Assembly: GCA_041395445.1 (NCBI GenBank)
Contig: JAWLAO010000003.1
Span: 310,001 to 374,000, forward strand
DNA from: Gammaproteobacteria bacterium
Lineage (GTDB): Bacteria > Pseudomonadota > Gammaproteobacteria > Xanthomonadales > Marinicellaceae
Direction of reading: 5' to 3'
DNA length: 64,000 nucleotides
Shown: piece by piece, positions 9,164-17,163 of the stretch
Numbering within the stretch: the first letter of the stretch is position 1
Layout: every line of letters starts with the position of its first letter
The notes under the pieces: generated by a model
The model's input: the letters and a program-made list of their open reading frames with translations, nothing else
What the model was told of the DNA's origin: nothing
Database searches by the model: none
Program-made: the position numbers and the translations under genes

Positions 9164-9201
9164 TTGGGCAATGCTGGTGATTGCCCGAATTTTGCTTTTT
9201 T
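9164..9201 (+). terminator. Rho-independent terminator after the FG-GAP gene
   Basis: The inverted repeat TTGGGCAAT / ATTGCCCGAA (9164-9172 and 9180-9189) with a 7-base loop is followed by TTTTGCTTTTTT. It lies 70 bases past the FG-GAP stop codon. Its T-rich tail overlaps the -35 element proposed for sspA, so the two transcription units are packed with no spare sequence. Confidence 0.65.
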
Positions 9202-9221
9202 AAATTAAAAAATGTTATAAT
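9192..9221 (+). promoter_or_regulatory. Sigma70-type promoter for sspA
   Basis: TTGCTT (9192-9197) and TATAAT (9216-9221) are separated by 18 bases, and the -10 is preceded by TG one base upstream (TGTTATAAT), an extended -10. Transcription would begin near 9228, giving a leader of about 60 bases before the sspA GTG. Confidence 0.6.
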
Positions 9222-9287
9222 CCGCCACTTTGTCAAATTTGGCAAAGAAATAAATTCGAATTATTATAACATTTTGGAGATTTTAAC

Positions 9288-9923
9288 GTGATAATTCCTG
9301 CGCGTGGCCGTTCATTAATTTCTGTGTATTCAGTTTCTGACTCGTATGATAGTCACAGAATCCGTTTTTTATTAAAAACTAAAAATATCAGTAGTGTTGA
9401 CATTATTGAAGTTGATCCCCTTGATCCCCCTGAAGATTTAATTCATATCAATCCTTATCACTCAACTCCAACGATAGTTGACAGAGATTTGGCGTTATAT
9501 GGCACAACAGTTATTACTGAGTATTTGGATGAACGTTATCCGCATCCCCCTTTGATGCCACCGGACCCTGTTACTAGAGCGAAGCTGAGATTATACACAT
9601 ACCGCATTGAAAAAGATTGGTTAACCTATATTCCAAGATTGGAAAGTGGTTCCCCTGACGAAAAACAAAAAGCGATTGATGAATTAACTGCTAAATTGAA
9701 TGCCTCCGTTGATTTGTTTTCCCAATCAAAATTTTTCCTGAGTGATGATATGACGCTAGTTGATACTTGCCTTGCACCATTTTTGTGGCGTTTGGAATAT
9801 TATGGTGTCGATTGGGAAGATTTACCAAAACCCATCCGAACTTATGCTCATATGATTTTCCGAAAAGAAGCATTTAAACAGAGTGTTTCAGAACAAGAAC
9901 GTGAAATGCGTTTTGATTTCTAA
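9288..9923 (+). CDS. sspA: Stringent starvation protein A (RNA polymerase-associated GST-fold protein)
   Basis: A 211-residue protein with a glutathione-S-transferase fold. The N-terminal thioredoxin-like half contains the segment NPYHSTPTIVDRDLALYGTT, where SspA proteins have PYxxVPTLVDRxLxLYES, followed by EYLDERYPHPPLMPPDP. The C-terminal helical half ends in EREMRFDF. SspA binds RNA polymerase and reprograms transcription under stress; it is not an active GST. The start is GTG 9288, seven bases after GGAG. sspB follows 12 bases downstream, the arrangement usual in gammaproteobacteria. Confidence 0.95.
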   Translation: MIIPARGRSLISVYSVSDSYDSHRIRFLLKTKNISSVDIIEVDPLDPPEDLIHINPYHSTPTIVDRDLALYGTTVITEYLDERYPHPPLMPPDPVTRAKLRLYTYRIEKDWLTYIPRLESGSPDEKQKAIDELTAKLNASVDLFSQSKFFLSDDMTLVDTCLAPFLWRLEYYGVDWEDLPKPIRTYAHMIFRKEAFKQSVSEQEREMRFDF

Positions 9924-9935
9924 AGCTGTGAGCTG

Positions 9936-10334
9936 ATGAATTCTTCAAAACCATACATTCTTAGAGCATTGCACGAATGGATTAGTGATAATGAGTGCAC
10001 ACCTTTAATTTTGGTGAATGCTAAGGGCGAAGATGTGATGATTCCATCAGGGATTGATGAGGATGGAAAAGTCGTATTAAATGTATCCTACGGTGCGACC
10101 AATAATCTTGAGCTTGCTAACGAAGGTGTTTTGTTTGATGCCCGATTCTCGGGTGTGAGTCACAATCTGTTCATTCCTATGAATAGTGTTTTGGCAATTT
10201 ATGCGCGTGAAAACGGACAAGGAATGATGTTTGGTGAAGATGATGACAACACCCCTGAACCTCCTAAACCTGATACAACATCTAAGGAAAAGAAATCTCC
10301 AAATGACAAAGGCTTTCTCAAAGTGGTAAAATAA
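9936..10334 (+). CDS. sspB: ClpXP protease specificity-enhancing factor SspB
   Basis: 132-residue adaptor that delivers ssrA-tagged, incompletely made proteins and other substrates to ClpXP. The folded N-terminal domain (residues 1-110) contains the stretches TPLILVNAKGEDVMIP, VLNVSYGATNNLEL and FDARFSGVSHNLFIPMNSVLAIYARENGQGMMF, all typical of SspB. A flexible acidic/proline linker (about 110-124) leads to the extreme C-terminus GFLKVVK, corresponding to the ClpX-binding peptide of E. coli SspB (LRVVK). The gene sits directly behind sspA and is presumably co-transcribed. Confidence 0.93.
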   Translation: MNSSKPYILRALHEWISDNECTPLILVNAKGEDVMIPSGIDEDGKVVLNVSYGATNNLELANEGVLFDARFSGVSHNLFIPMNSVLAIYARENGQGMMFGEDDDNTPEPPKPDTTSKEKKSPNDKGFLKVVK

Positions 10335-10339
10335 TTGCC

Positions 10340-10648
10340 ATGAGTGAAAAAAAATATCACAGCTTTAAGGAATTTTACCCGTTTTACTTGGGAGAACACA
10401 GCAATAAAACATGTCGTTTGCTCCATGTTATTGGTTCTACTTTGGTCGTTGCATTAATTGTTTATGTCATATTCAGCAAGCAGTATCTATTGTTACTGCT
10501 TGCTCCTGTTATTGGATATGGTTTTGCTTGGGTAGGACATTTCTTCTTTGAAAAAAATGTTCCGGCAACCTTCACTTATCCGTTATACAGTTTCATTGGT
10601 GACTGGGTGATGTTTTGGCAAGTAATAACCCGAAAGATTAAACTGTAG
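10340..10648 (+). CDS. DUF962 / Mpo1-like membrane protein
   Basis: A 102-residue protein with the family pattern FxPFYLxEHxNxxCRxLHxIG near the N-terminus, two hydrophobic segments, and GYGFAWVGHFFFEKNVPATFTYPLYSxxGD. The conserved histidines (EH, LH, GH) match those proposed to bind iron in yeast Mpo1, a dioxygenase that alpha-oxidises 2-hydroxy fatty acids. Whether bacterial homologues do the same is inference. It begins five bases after sspB and probably shares its transcript. No clear Shine-Dalgarno is visible. Its 3' end overlaps the convergent exosortase gene by 11 bases. Confidence 0.82.
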   Translation: MSEKKYHSFKEFYPFYLGEHSNKTCRLLHVIGSTLVVALIVYVIFSKQYLLLLLAPVIGYGFAWVGHFFFEKNVPATFTYPLYSFIGDWVMFWQVITRKIKL

Positions 10649-11153
10649 CATTATCATTCAAGTTCTCAGTATTTTTCTTCGGCAGAAATCTTAGCCAAAG
10701 CAACCAAACAATCAAAGCATCCAGAATAATCAAAGCCTGCCAAAGATACAAATGAAACCAGTCAAACCAGGTTTTATCCCATGCTAACAAATAAAAAAGT
10801 GAAATAATTCGGATAACATTGACAAACTGTATCGCAAAAAAGCCGAGAACAAATCCTATCAGTTTGTGCTTAAAACTGGAAGGGAAAGCAAATATTGCTG
10901 CAAAGAGAACAATCACGGCCTCTACTCCATTACAACCGGCTGCGATTCTGACAGCATGAGAACTATTTTCTCTATTCATGATTACATCTGCATTGGAAAC
11001 GACATTTGAGTCAAAGAATTGCATGATGACTGCACTAAATGTGGCTAAAAAGCCGGTAAAGGGCAAAATGACAGCTTGTCTGATGGGTTCCATTAACTCC
11101 AGTGAAAACATCACCAGAACTAAAACTATAAATATTATTGTGAATCGTAGCAT
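10638..11153 (-). CDS. xrtH: Exosortase H-like membrane transpeptidase (exosortase/archaeosortase family)
   Basis: 171-residue polytopic inner-membrane protein. The proposed exosortase catalytic triad is visible: Cys74 in AAGCNGVEAVIVLFAA, Arg115 in VNVIRIISLFY and His134 in DWFHLYLWQA. Size and the CNGVEA context fit exosortase H, which is believed to process proteins carrying the IPTLxxWG-CTERM tail. Such enzymes are expected to cut the tail in the membrane and pass the substrate to an acceptor. No IPTL-CTERM protein is encoded in this window, so substrates must lie elsewhere. The gene is convergent with, and overlaps, the DUF962 gene. Confidence 0.8.
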   Translation of the reverse strand: MLRFTIIFIVLVLVMFSLELMEPIRQAVILPFTGFLATFSAVIMQFFDSNVVSNADVIMNRENSSHAVRIAAGCNGVEAVIVLFAAIFAFPSSFKHKLIGFVLGFFAIQFVNVIRIISLFYLLAWDKTWFDWFHLYLWQALIILDALIVWLLWLRFLPKKNTENLNDNATV

Positions 11154-11252
11154 TTTTGTTCTAATTTTGTAGCAAGTGTATTCTATAGAAAAACGGAGAA
11201 TTTGTTAATAAAACCGTAAAAGTTAACCGGAATTTAAAAATTTAACAAAACC

Positions 11253-11268
11253 CTTAACAAATCTTAAC
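11253..11268 (+). promoter_or_regulatory. Tandem CTTAAC direct repeat, candidate response-regulator box
   Basis: CTTAAC occurs twice with a 10-base period (11253-11258 and 11263-11268), and related TTAAC words lie at 11223 and 11242. Tandem CTTAA half-sites one helical turn apart are the form of PmrA/QseB-type binding sites of OmpR-family regulators. TACAAT (11291-11296) could be the -10 just downstream, so the site may serve autoregulation of the two-component genes at 11507. No good -35 is present, which would fit an activated promoter. Confidence 0.35.
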
Positions 11269-11296
11269 GAAACCATAACATAAATGTTAGTACAAT

Positions 11297-11407
11297 GACA
11301 CCCAGAGTTAAGTTAGATAAGGGTGCATTGCGACCTACTTCAGGATTACGAGAAACAGCATCTACTTTTAGCCCAAGATTTGTGAGAACTTATCTTGGGT
11401 TTTTTTT
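11297..11407 (+). ncRNA. Candidate small RNA or attenuated leader ahead of the two-component genes
   Basis: The 353-base gap 11154-11506 contains no convincing gene. From the putative -10 at 11291 about 110 transcribed bases lead to a strong terminator-like hairpin (11372-11407), which lies about 100 bases before the response-regulator start. The segment would therefore be released as a small RNA or act as a conditional leader. I do not recognise the sequence as a known RNA family. A 70-codon frame at 11295-11507 crosses the hairpin and looks non-coding. Confidence 0.3.
11372..11407 (+). terminator. Terminator-like hairpin within the leader
   Basis: Perfect 8-base stem CCCAAGAT / ATCTTGGG (11372-11379, 11392-11399), 12-base loop, followed immediately by eight T (11400-11407). 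It lies inside the leader of the two-component operon, so it either ends a small RNA or attenuates the operon. Confidence 0.6.
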
Positions 11408-11506
11408 GCCTCGAGTAAATGGACGATGTAAGAGACCGTTGGTTTACAATTTAGAGAAATCAAACTTAATTTTGACTACTTTAAACAAAACCCCTTTGGA
11501 GAAATA

Positions 11507-12193
11507 ATGAAAATTTTAGTAATTGAAGACAATACCGACATCGCTGCCAATATCGTAGATTATTTTGAAGACAAAGGTCATATTTTAGATTATGCGGCAG
11601 ATGGAATCACCGGTTTACATTTTGCAGTCACTCATGATTTCGATGTTATTATTTTGGATTTAATGTTACCAGGTATGGATGGACTGGAAATTTGCAAAAA
11701 ATTACGCCATGATACCGATAAAAACACTCCGGTGCTTATGCTCACAGCCAGAGACACACTCGAACAAAAACTTCAGGGGTTTGACTCAGGAGCCGATGAT
11801 TACATGGTTAAACCTTTTGCGTTGCAAGAACTTGAAGCAAGAGTTACGGTTCTTGCCAATCGCAGGAATAACAACTCTAAAAAAGTATTACAGGTGGGCG
11901 ATTTGGAATATGATACAAATACTTTTATTGTTAAGAGAGCAGGAAACCCTATTGAAATGAATCCGACCGGGTTGAAGCTATTGAAACATTTAATGGAAGC
12001 ATCACCGTGGGTTGTTCCACGTCACGAGCTTGAACTAAAAGTTTGGGGTGAAGAAATGCCTGATAGTGATTCGCTCAGAGTTCATATTCATGGACTTAGA
12101 GCGATAATAGACAAACCTTTTGAAAAACCATTGATACACACACGTCACGGAATTGGTTATCGAATAGCAGACCTGGATGAAGTTTCGAAATAA
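11507..12193 (+). CDS. OmpR/PhoB-family response regulator
   Basis: 228-residue regulator. The receiver domain (residues 1-115) has the acidic pair E7/D8, phospho-acceptor Asp51 (IILDLMLPGMDG), Thr80 and Lys102 (YMVKPFA). A winged-helix DNA-binding domain follows (about 125-222), with the ending RHGIGYRIAD. Phosphorylation by the kinase encoded next would drive dimer binding to tandem direct repeats; the CTTAAC pair upstream is a candidate target. The start at ATG 11507 follows TTTGGAG at good spacing. The gene overlaps the kinase gene by 17 bases. Overall likeness is to the QseB/PmrA group, but the signal cannot be named. Confidence 0.95.
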   Translation: MKILVIEDNTDIAANIVDYFEDKGHILDYAADGITGLHFAVTHDFDVIILDLMLPGMDGLEICKKLRHDTDKNTPVLMLTARDTLEQKLQGFDSGADDYMVKPFALQELEARVTVLANRRNNNSKKVLQVGDLEYDTNTFIVKRAGNPIEMNPTGLKLLKHLMEASPWVVPRHELELKVWGEEMPDSDSLRVHIHGLRAIIDKPFEKPLIHTRHGIGYRIADLDEVSK

Positions 12194-13466
12194 ATTAAAA
12201 TACCGGATTATAGTCGCATTTTTAACACTGAGCACATTGCTCAGTGTTTTGTTTGCGGCAACATCTTTAACAATTCGGCAGAATCTAAGTACCAACTTGA
12301 TTGGTGAGTCCATTAAACAAAACCTTGACGAATATATGGAGAAGTTTATTAATGATCCAAAAGGAACTCAAGGAGAGCCAATAGCTTCCAACGTCAAAGC
12401 CTTACTAACTACGCCTGAAAAACTTCCGCTAAATTTACCATTGAGCTATGCTGATTTGGGAGATGGAATTCATGATTTACAAGAAGATGGAAAAAAACTC
12501 AAAGTGGCAGTTAATAAAAGACATGTTCTCGATGGAAAAGAAATCTGGGGATATGTGATATTTGACGTGACACCACCAAAGAATGAAAATCGTTTGGTTT
12601 ATTCTTCGTTAGCAGGAATATTTTTGTTATTTACAGTGATTGCCTATTTTCTGGCAATCTATGCCTCCGGAAAAATTCTTAAACCGTTGCGAAAACTTTC
12701 TTCAATGGTTAATCGCCAAAGCGATCAAAAACAAAAGCTGGCAAAAGGTTTTTCAGATGATGAAGTGGGTCAACTGGCACAAGCACTGGACGAGTATTCT
12801 GAGCGGTTAACAAAGATGGTCGATAGAGACAAAGAGTTTAATGCCGACGTTAGCCATGAATTAAGAACACCACTTGCTGTTATATCCAGCACGACGGAGC
12901 TCATAATGGCTCAACCGGAAATAGATGAAAAAACCAGATTGAGATTGGATCGGATTGAAAGAGCGGTTAAACAATCTTCGGAGCTGATAGAAACATTATT
13001 ATTGTTGGCTAGAGAAGAACAAAGAGCTGACAAAGATATGGAGCGAACTCAGGTTGGAAAACTAATCAAAGATATATTACAGAATTTTTCAGCGACAATT
13101 AGTCTTAAAAAATTAAATGTTAAAGTAGTCGAAGAGGACTGGTTACAAGTTAAGGCTCCTGCATCGGTAGTTTCGGTCGCGTTAAGTAACTTGATAGGTA
13201 ATGCTATTAAATACACTCCAAAAGGAACAATCCAGATTATTTTGAAAAAAGACAGAGTGTTGGTTGTTGATGAAGGGATGGGAGTGAGTAATGATGAGTT
13301 GCCTCAATTATTTGACAGACACTATCGCAGTAATAAAGTCACACAAAAAGGTTCAGGGTTGGGTTTGGCAATAGTAAAAAGACTGTGTGAGTTGTATAAT
13401 TGGCAAGCGGTTATTCACAAAAACGATATCAGTGGGTTAACAGCTGAGTTAATTTTTACTAAATAA
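12177..13466 (+). CDS. Sensor histidine kinase, partner of the preceding regulator
   Basis: 429-residue inner-membrane kinase. Membrane helices at about residues 10-32 and 142-163 flank a periplasmic sensor domain of about 110 residues. Next come a HAMP-like linker, the dimerisation/phosphoacceptor helix with His227 (DVSHELRTPLAVI), and the ATPase domain with N box (NLIGNAIKYTP), G1 (DEGMGV) and G2 (GSGLGLAIVKRL). The start overlaps the regulator by 17 bases, so the two are translated together. The sensor domain has no motif I recognise. The downstream neighbour dacA hints at an envelope-related signal, but that is weak inference. Confidence 0.93.
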   Translation: MKFRNKLKYRIIVAFLTLSTLLSVLFAATSLTIRQNLSTNLIGESIKQNLDEYMEKFINDPKGTQGEPIASNVKALLTTPEKLPLNLPLSYADLGDGIHDLQEDGKKLKVAVNKRHVLDGKEIWGYVIFDVTPPKNENRLVYSSLAGIFLLFTVIAYFLAIYASGKILKPLRKLSSMVNRQSDQKQKLAKGFSDDEVGQLAQALDEYSERLTKMVDRDKEFNADVSHELRTPLAVISSTTELIMAQPEIDEKTRLRLDRIERAVKQSSELIETLLLLAREEQRADKDMERTQVGKLIKDILQNFSATISLKKLNVKVVEEDWLQVKAPASVVSVALSNLIGNAIKYTPKGTIQIILKKDRVLVVDEGMGVSNDELPQLFDRHYRSNKVTQKGSGLGLAIVKRLCELYNWQAVIHKNDISGLTAELIFTK

Positions 13467-13543
13467 CTGTATCACCGGAACTTTAGTTTTAAAAAAACGC
13501 CTATATTTATACACAAAATTTATCTTCTAACAAAATTAGCAAT

Positions 13544-14689
13544 ATGAAATATCAAATATTATCTTCAGTATTTGCAATGCTGTTTGTTTTTTCTGCAACA
13601 AGCCAGCCTATTACAACTCCGGCACCACCAACACTTGCCGCAGAGAGTTATATCCTCATGGACTTTCTATCGGATACATTGATTGCTGAAAAAGATATTG
13701 ATAAAAAAGTAGAACCTGCAAGCATTACCAAAATGATGACTGCTTACGTGGTCTTTACCGAGTTGAAGACTGGTAACCTCAGGACTGATGACTTGATTAG
13801 AGTGAGCGAAAAGGCATGGCGTACCGGTGGTTCAAAAATGTTTATTGAGGTGAACAAGACAGTTAGTGTTAGCGACTTGTTAAAAGGTATGATTGTTCAA
13901 TCTGGTAATGATGCTTGCATTGCTTTCGCCGAACATATTGCAGGAACTGAAGAAACATTCACTGACTTAATGAATCAGTATGCAAAAAAACTGGGAATGA
14001 AAAATTCACATTTCACTAATTCAACAGGTCTTCCTTCTGAAGGACACTATATCACTGCCAGAGATGCAGCTATTTTGGCAAAGGCGATAATTGTTGATTT
14101 TCCTGAATATTTTCCGTTATTTTCTGAAAAAGAATTTACCTTTAATGAAATTACTCAGAACAATAGGAATACTTTGCTTTGGCGGGATCCTTCGGTTGAT
14201 GGGTTCAAAACCGGTCACACTGAATCAGCTGGTTATTGTCTGGTTTCTTCGGCAAAGCGAAATGGCATGCGTTTGATAGCGGTAGTTATGGGTACAGAGT
14301 CTCAAAAAGCTCGTGCCGATGAGTCTCAGAATCTTCTTAATTACGGTTTCCGGTTCTATGAGACCAATTTGTTGTTTAAGGCGAATGAAAAAAGAGTCAA
14401 TGTTGAAGTATGGAAAGGAGTTGAAGAAGATATCAATCTTGGTTTGCAAGAAGATTTATTCATAACCATTCCAAAAGGTGAATATAAAAACCTGCAAGCA
14501 AAAGTGGATGTTCCCAATTTTTTGATAGCACCAATAGGTAAATCATCAATAATTGGCACATTAAACATCAATTTGCATGATAAAGTGATTTCAAGCAAAC
14601 CATTAGTTGCCTTAGATGCTGTGAATAAAGGAGGCTGGTGGACAAGAACAACTGATAGTATAGGATTGTGGTTTAAAGACGATGACTAA
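13544..14689 (+). CDS. dacA: D-alanyl-D-alanine carboxypeptidase (PBP5/6 type)
   Basis: 381-residue periplasmic enzyme that trims the terminal D-Ala from peptidoglycan pentapeptides. A signal peptide (about residues 1-20) precedes the S11 peptidase domain with S60-I-T-K63 (nucleophile Ser60), S120-G-N122 and the KTGH motif near residue 223. A beta-rich PBP5 C-terminal domain follows, and the tail GGWWTRTTDSIGLWFKDDD is an amphipathic membrane anchor as in E. coli PBP5. It is followed by ybeD, lipB and lipA with overlapping ends, the order found in many gammaproteobacteria. Confidence 0.95.
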   Translation: MKYQILSSVFAMLFVFSATSQPITTPAPPTLAAESYILMDFLSDTLIAEKDIDKKVEPASITKMMTAYVVFTELKTGNLRTDDLIRVSEKAWRTGGSKMFIEVNKTVSVSDLLKGMIVQSGNDACIAFAEHIAGTEETFTDLMNQYAKKLGMKNSHFTNSTGLPSEGHYITARDAAILAKAIIVDFPEYFPLFSEKEFTFNEITQNNRNTLLWRDPSVDGFKTGHTESAGYCLVSSAKRNGMRLIAVVMGTESQKARADESQNLLNYGFRFYETNLLFKANEKRVNVEVWKGVEEDINLGLQEDLFITIPKGEYKNLQAKVDVPNFLIAPIGKSSIIGTLNINLHDKVISSKPLVALDAVNKGGWWTRTTDSIGLWFKDDD

Positions 14690-14984
14690 AAAAACAATTG
14701 AGGAATTAGCAAACAAAGCGGAACAAAAACCCGAAGGGTTAACATTTCCTTGCACCTATCCGGTTAAGGCTATGGGTGAAAACACTAACAAGTTTTTGCA
14801 GGAAATGCTTTTTATTGCGCAAAAACATTGTCCCGATACTGAAGAACATCATGTGCGAACCAATCAAAGTCGAACTGGAAAATATCAATCCGTGACAATT
14901 ACTGTGAATGTTGAGTCCAGAACTCATTTAGAAAATTTATTTATCGAAATTCGCAGTCACAAAGACGTGAAATGGACACTGTAG
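14682..14984 (+). CDS. ybeD: DUF493 family protein YbeD
   Basis: 100-residue cytosolic protein of the YbeD family, an ACT-like alpha/beta fold of unknown role. The typical features are an early FPCTYPVKAMGENTNKF segment, followed by HHVRTNQSRTGKYQSVTITVNVES, which matches the conserved 'SxxGxYxSVTxxxxxxS' of the family. It overlaps the end of dacA by eight bases and the start of lipB by 13, so it is part of the dacA-ybeD-lipB-lipA unit. Conserved linkage to lipB suggests a link to lipoylation, but none is proven. Confidence 0.9.
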   Translation: MTKKTIEELANKAEQKPEGLTFPCTYPVKAMGENTNKFLQEMLFIAQKHCPDTEEHHVRTNQSRTGKYQSVTITVNVESRTHLENLFIEIRSHKDVKWTL

Positions 14985-15610
14985 AAATTTCGACTCCAGT
15001 TAAAATCAAACATCTTGGATTCAGTGAATATGAACCTGTATGGCGTGCCATGCAAGAATTCACAGATTCAAGAGATAAGGAAACAACAGATGAAATCTGG
15101 ACAGTCGAACATCCACCGGTATTTACCCAGGGACAGGCAGGAAAAGCAGAACATATTTTAGCCGCCGGCGATATCCCGGTGATTCAGGTCGATCGTGGCG
15201 GACAAGTCACTTATCACGGACCGGGTCAAATTGTTATTTACCCATTGATTGATTTGAAAAGACATAAGATGGGTATTAAAGCTTTGGTGCATGGAATCGA
15301 AGAAGCGATTATTCAGACCTTATCTCAATACGATGTGCATGCGCAACGCAGGGAAAACGCTCCCGGAGTTTATGTCGAAGGTAAGAAAGTTGCTTCTCTG
15401 GGTTTAAGAGTTCGTAAAGGCTGTACTTTTCATGGGTTGGCATTTAATATTCGCATGGATTTGGAACCATTCTCTCGAATCAATCCTTGCGGTTTTTTAG
15501 GTCTTGAAGTGGTTCAGCTCAGTGAATTCGTTAATAATGTCGATTTTCATCAGGTGCAAAATGAACTTGTTGACAATTTGTGTAATATTTTGAAATTTAA
15601 GAAACAATGA
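14972..15610 (+). CDS. lipB: Lipoyl(octanoyl) transferase LipB
   Basis: 212-residue enzyme that moves octanoate from acyl carrier protein to lipoyl domains of 2-oxoacid dehydrogenases and the glycine cleavage H protein. The motif DRGGQVTYHGPGQ, the lysine in KKVASLGLRVRKGCTFHGLAFN and the active-site cysteine in INPCGF are all in place. The start overlaps ybeD by 13 bases and the stop overlaps lipA by four (ATGA). Octanoyl protein is the substrate of LipA, encoded next. Confidence 0.97.
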   Translation: MDTVEISTPVKIKHLGFSEYEPVWRAMQEFTDSRDKETTDEIWTVEHPPVFTQGQAGKAEHILAAGDIPVIQVDRGGQVTYHGPGQIVIYPLIDLKRHKMGIKALVHGIEEAIIQTLSQYDVHAQRRENAPGVYVEGKKVASLGLRVRKGCTFHGLAFNIRMDLEPFSRINPCGFLGLEVVQLSEFVNNVDFHQVQNELVDNLCNILKFKKQ

Positions 15611-16575
15611 CAGATTCCATTCCTTTAATTATTGCCGGAAAAAAACAGCTTGGTGCGGATAAAACTCATCGAAACCGTGCCGGATTTGAAACCGATGTTC
15701 CGACTCTTCGTAAACCAGATTGGATTCGTGTGAGATTGCCGGTTGGAAATGCCGTTGAAAAGCTGAAGAAAAAAATCAGCAACAACGCTCTGGTTACTGT
15801 TTGTGAGGAAGCATCCTGTCCTAACATTCATGAGTGCTACAACAAGGGAACTGCCACATTCATGATTCTTGGAGAAGTTTGTACTCGCCGTTGTTCTTTC
15901 TGCGATGTGGCACATGGCAGGCCTTTGCCACCGGATGTCAATGAACCCCAAAATCTGGCAAATACCATTGCTGAAATGGGTCTCAAATATGTCGTTATTA
16001 CATCTGTTGACAGAGATGACCTGAAAGACGGTGGAGCTCAGCACTATGTGGATTGCATCAAAGCTGTTCGTGAAAAAAGTCCGGGCATTCAAATTGAAAT
16101 TCTGACACCTGATTATCGTGGTCGCGGACGTATGGATGTGGCTCTGGATATTCTCGCGCAGGAGCTTCCGGATGTTTTTAATCACAATTTGGAAACCGTA
16201 TTTCCATTATATAAATCTGTTCGTCCCGGAGCGGATTATCAATGGTCGCTGACATTGCTTAAACGCTTTAAGGAAAATCATCCTCATATTCTGACCAAAT
16301 CTGGCATCATGGTTGGATTGGGTGAAACTTATGAACAAGTTCAGGAAACTCTTCGTGATTTAGCTGAACATAAAGTCGATATGATTACCATCGGTCAATA
16401 TCTGCAACCCACCAAACATCATCATCCGGTCATGTATTACTGGACACCTCAAGAATTTAAAGACATCGAAGAATATGGCTACAGTCTTGGATTTACTCAC
16501 ATCGCCAGTGGTCCACTGATAAGGTCTTCTTATTTTGCTGATAAATCAGCAGAAGAGGCAATGGAAAAAGAGTAA
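15607..16575 (+). CDS. lipA: Lipoyl synthase LipA (radical SAM)
   Basis: 322-residue radical-SAM enzyme that inserts two sulfurs into the protein-bound octanoyl chain. It has the auxiliary cluster motif CEEASCPNIHEC (Cx4Cx5C) and, 14 residues further, the radical-SAM motif CTRRCSFC (Cx3Cx2C). The pattern continues with VITSVDRDDLKDGGA, ETVxxLY (here LETVFPLYKSVRPGADY), GIMVGLGE and TIGQYLQPTKHHHPV, as in E. coli LipA. The serine ligand of the auxiliary cluster fits ASGPLIRSSY near the C-terminus. It ends the dacA-ybeD-lipB-lipA unit. Confidence 0.98.
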   Translation: MTDSIPLIIAGKKQLGADKTHRNRAGFETDVPTLRKPDWIRVRLPVGNAVEKLKKKISNNALVTVCEEASCPNIHECYNKGTATFMILGEVCTRRCSFCDVAHGRPLPPDVNEPQNLANTIAEMGLKYVVITSVDRDDLKDGGAQHYVDCIKAVREKSPGIQIEILTPDYRGRGRMDVALDILAQELPDVFNHNLETVFPLYKSVRPGADYQWSLTLLKRFKENHPHILTKSGIMVGLGETYEQVQETLRDLAEHKVDMITIGQYLQPTKHHHPVMYYWTPQEFKDIEEYGYSLGFTHIASGPLIRSSYFADKSAEEAMEKE

Positions 16576-16659
16576 TTGTTTTTTAAATTCATTAATTCAA
16601 ACCCAGTTGATTTTGTGACAATCAGACTTTTTTCAATAACAAAATATGGAGGAATAATT

Positions 16660-17058
16660 ATGAAGAATATAATCTTTTTACTGTTTATTATGAGTTTATC
16701 AGCTTGTAGCAATAATGATAGCGAGCAACCGGGTCCGGCTGAAAAAGCAGGGAAGTCATTAGACAATATGACGGAGGAACTGACTGAAGAGACTAAAAGT
16801 ACTTATCAAAAAGCTAAAGATAAAGCACATGATATGAAAAACAAAATTTCAGACTCAGCTGAAAAAACAGCAGACTCTGTCAAACAGGGATTTGAGAATG
16901 TTAAAGAAAAATCTTTGGAAATCAAAGATGATATTGTAGACGGCTCAAAAGAGATAAAAGACAAAACTGTTGAAAAGTATCAGGAAGTAAAAGAAAAAAC
17001 TGCTGAAAAATATCAAGAGGTTAAGGAAAAGCTCACCGATGATGACTCAGAGAGCTGA
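16660..17058 (+). CDS. Small lipoprotein with LEA-like 11-residue helical repeats
   Basis: A 132-residue protein starting at ATG 16660, six bases after GGAGGA (a longer frame from 16576 lacks such a site). The signal MKNIIFLLFIMSLSAC ends in a lipobox (LSAC), so the protein should be an envelope lipoprotein. The rest is Lys/Glu/Asp-rich, lacks hydrophobic clusters, and contains 11-residue repeats such as KYQEVKEKTAE, repeated as KYQEVKEKLTD, a pattern seen in LEA group-3-like and YtxH-like proteins that form amphipathic helices. A desiccation, osmotic or membrane-surface role is a guess. It stands alone after lipA. Confidence 0.75.
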   Translation: MKNIIFLLFIMSLSACSNNDSEQPGPAEKAGKSLDNMTEELTEETKSTYQKAKDKAHDMKNKISDSAEKTADSVKQGFENVKEKSLEIKDDIVDGSKEIKDKTVEKYQEVKEKTAEKYQEVKEKLTDDDSES

Positions 17059-17163
17059 TTCAAACAAATAAAACAGCCAAATCAAAGGGGTCAAAAATTA
17101 ACGATTCGGCCTCATTAGTTCTATGATGTAGGATATATTGATTAAGCAGAAAGTGAGTGTTTA

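Noticed and set aside
11295..11507. 70-residue open frame before the response regulator
   Set aside because: It crosses a strong hairpin with a T8 tail, has no ribosome site and encodes no recognisable pattern.
16980..17030. Direct repeat in the lipoprotein gene as a mobile or CRISPR-like repeat
   Set aside because: It is simply the DNA behind the 11-residue protein repeat.
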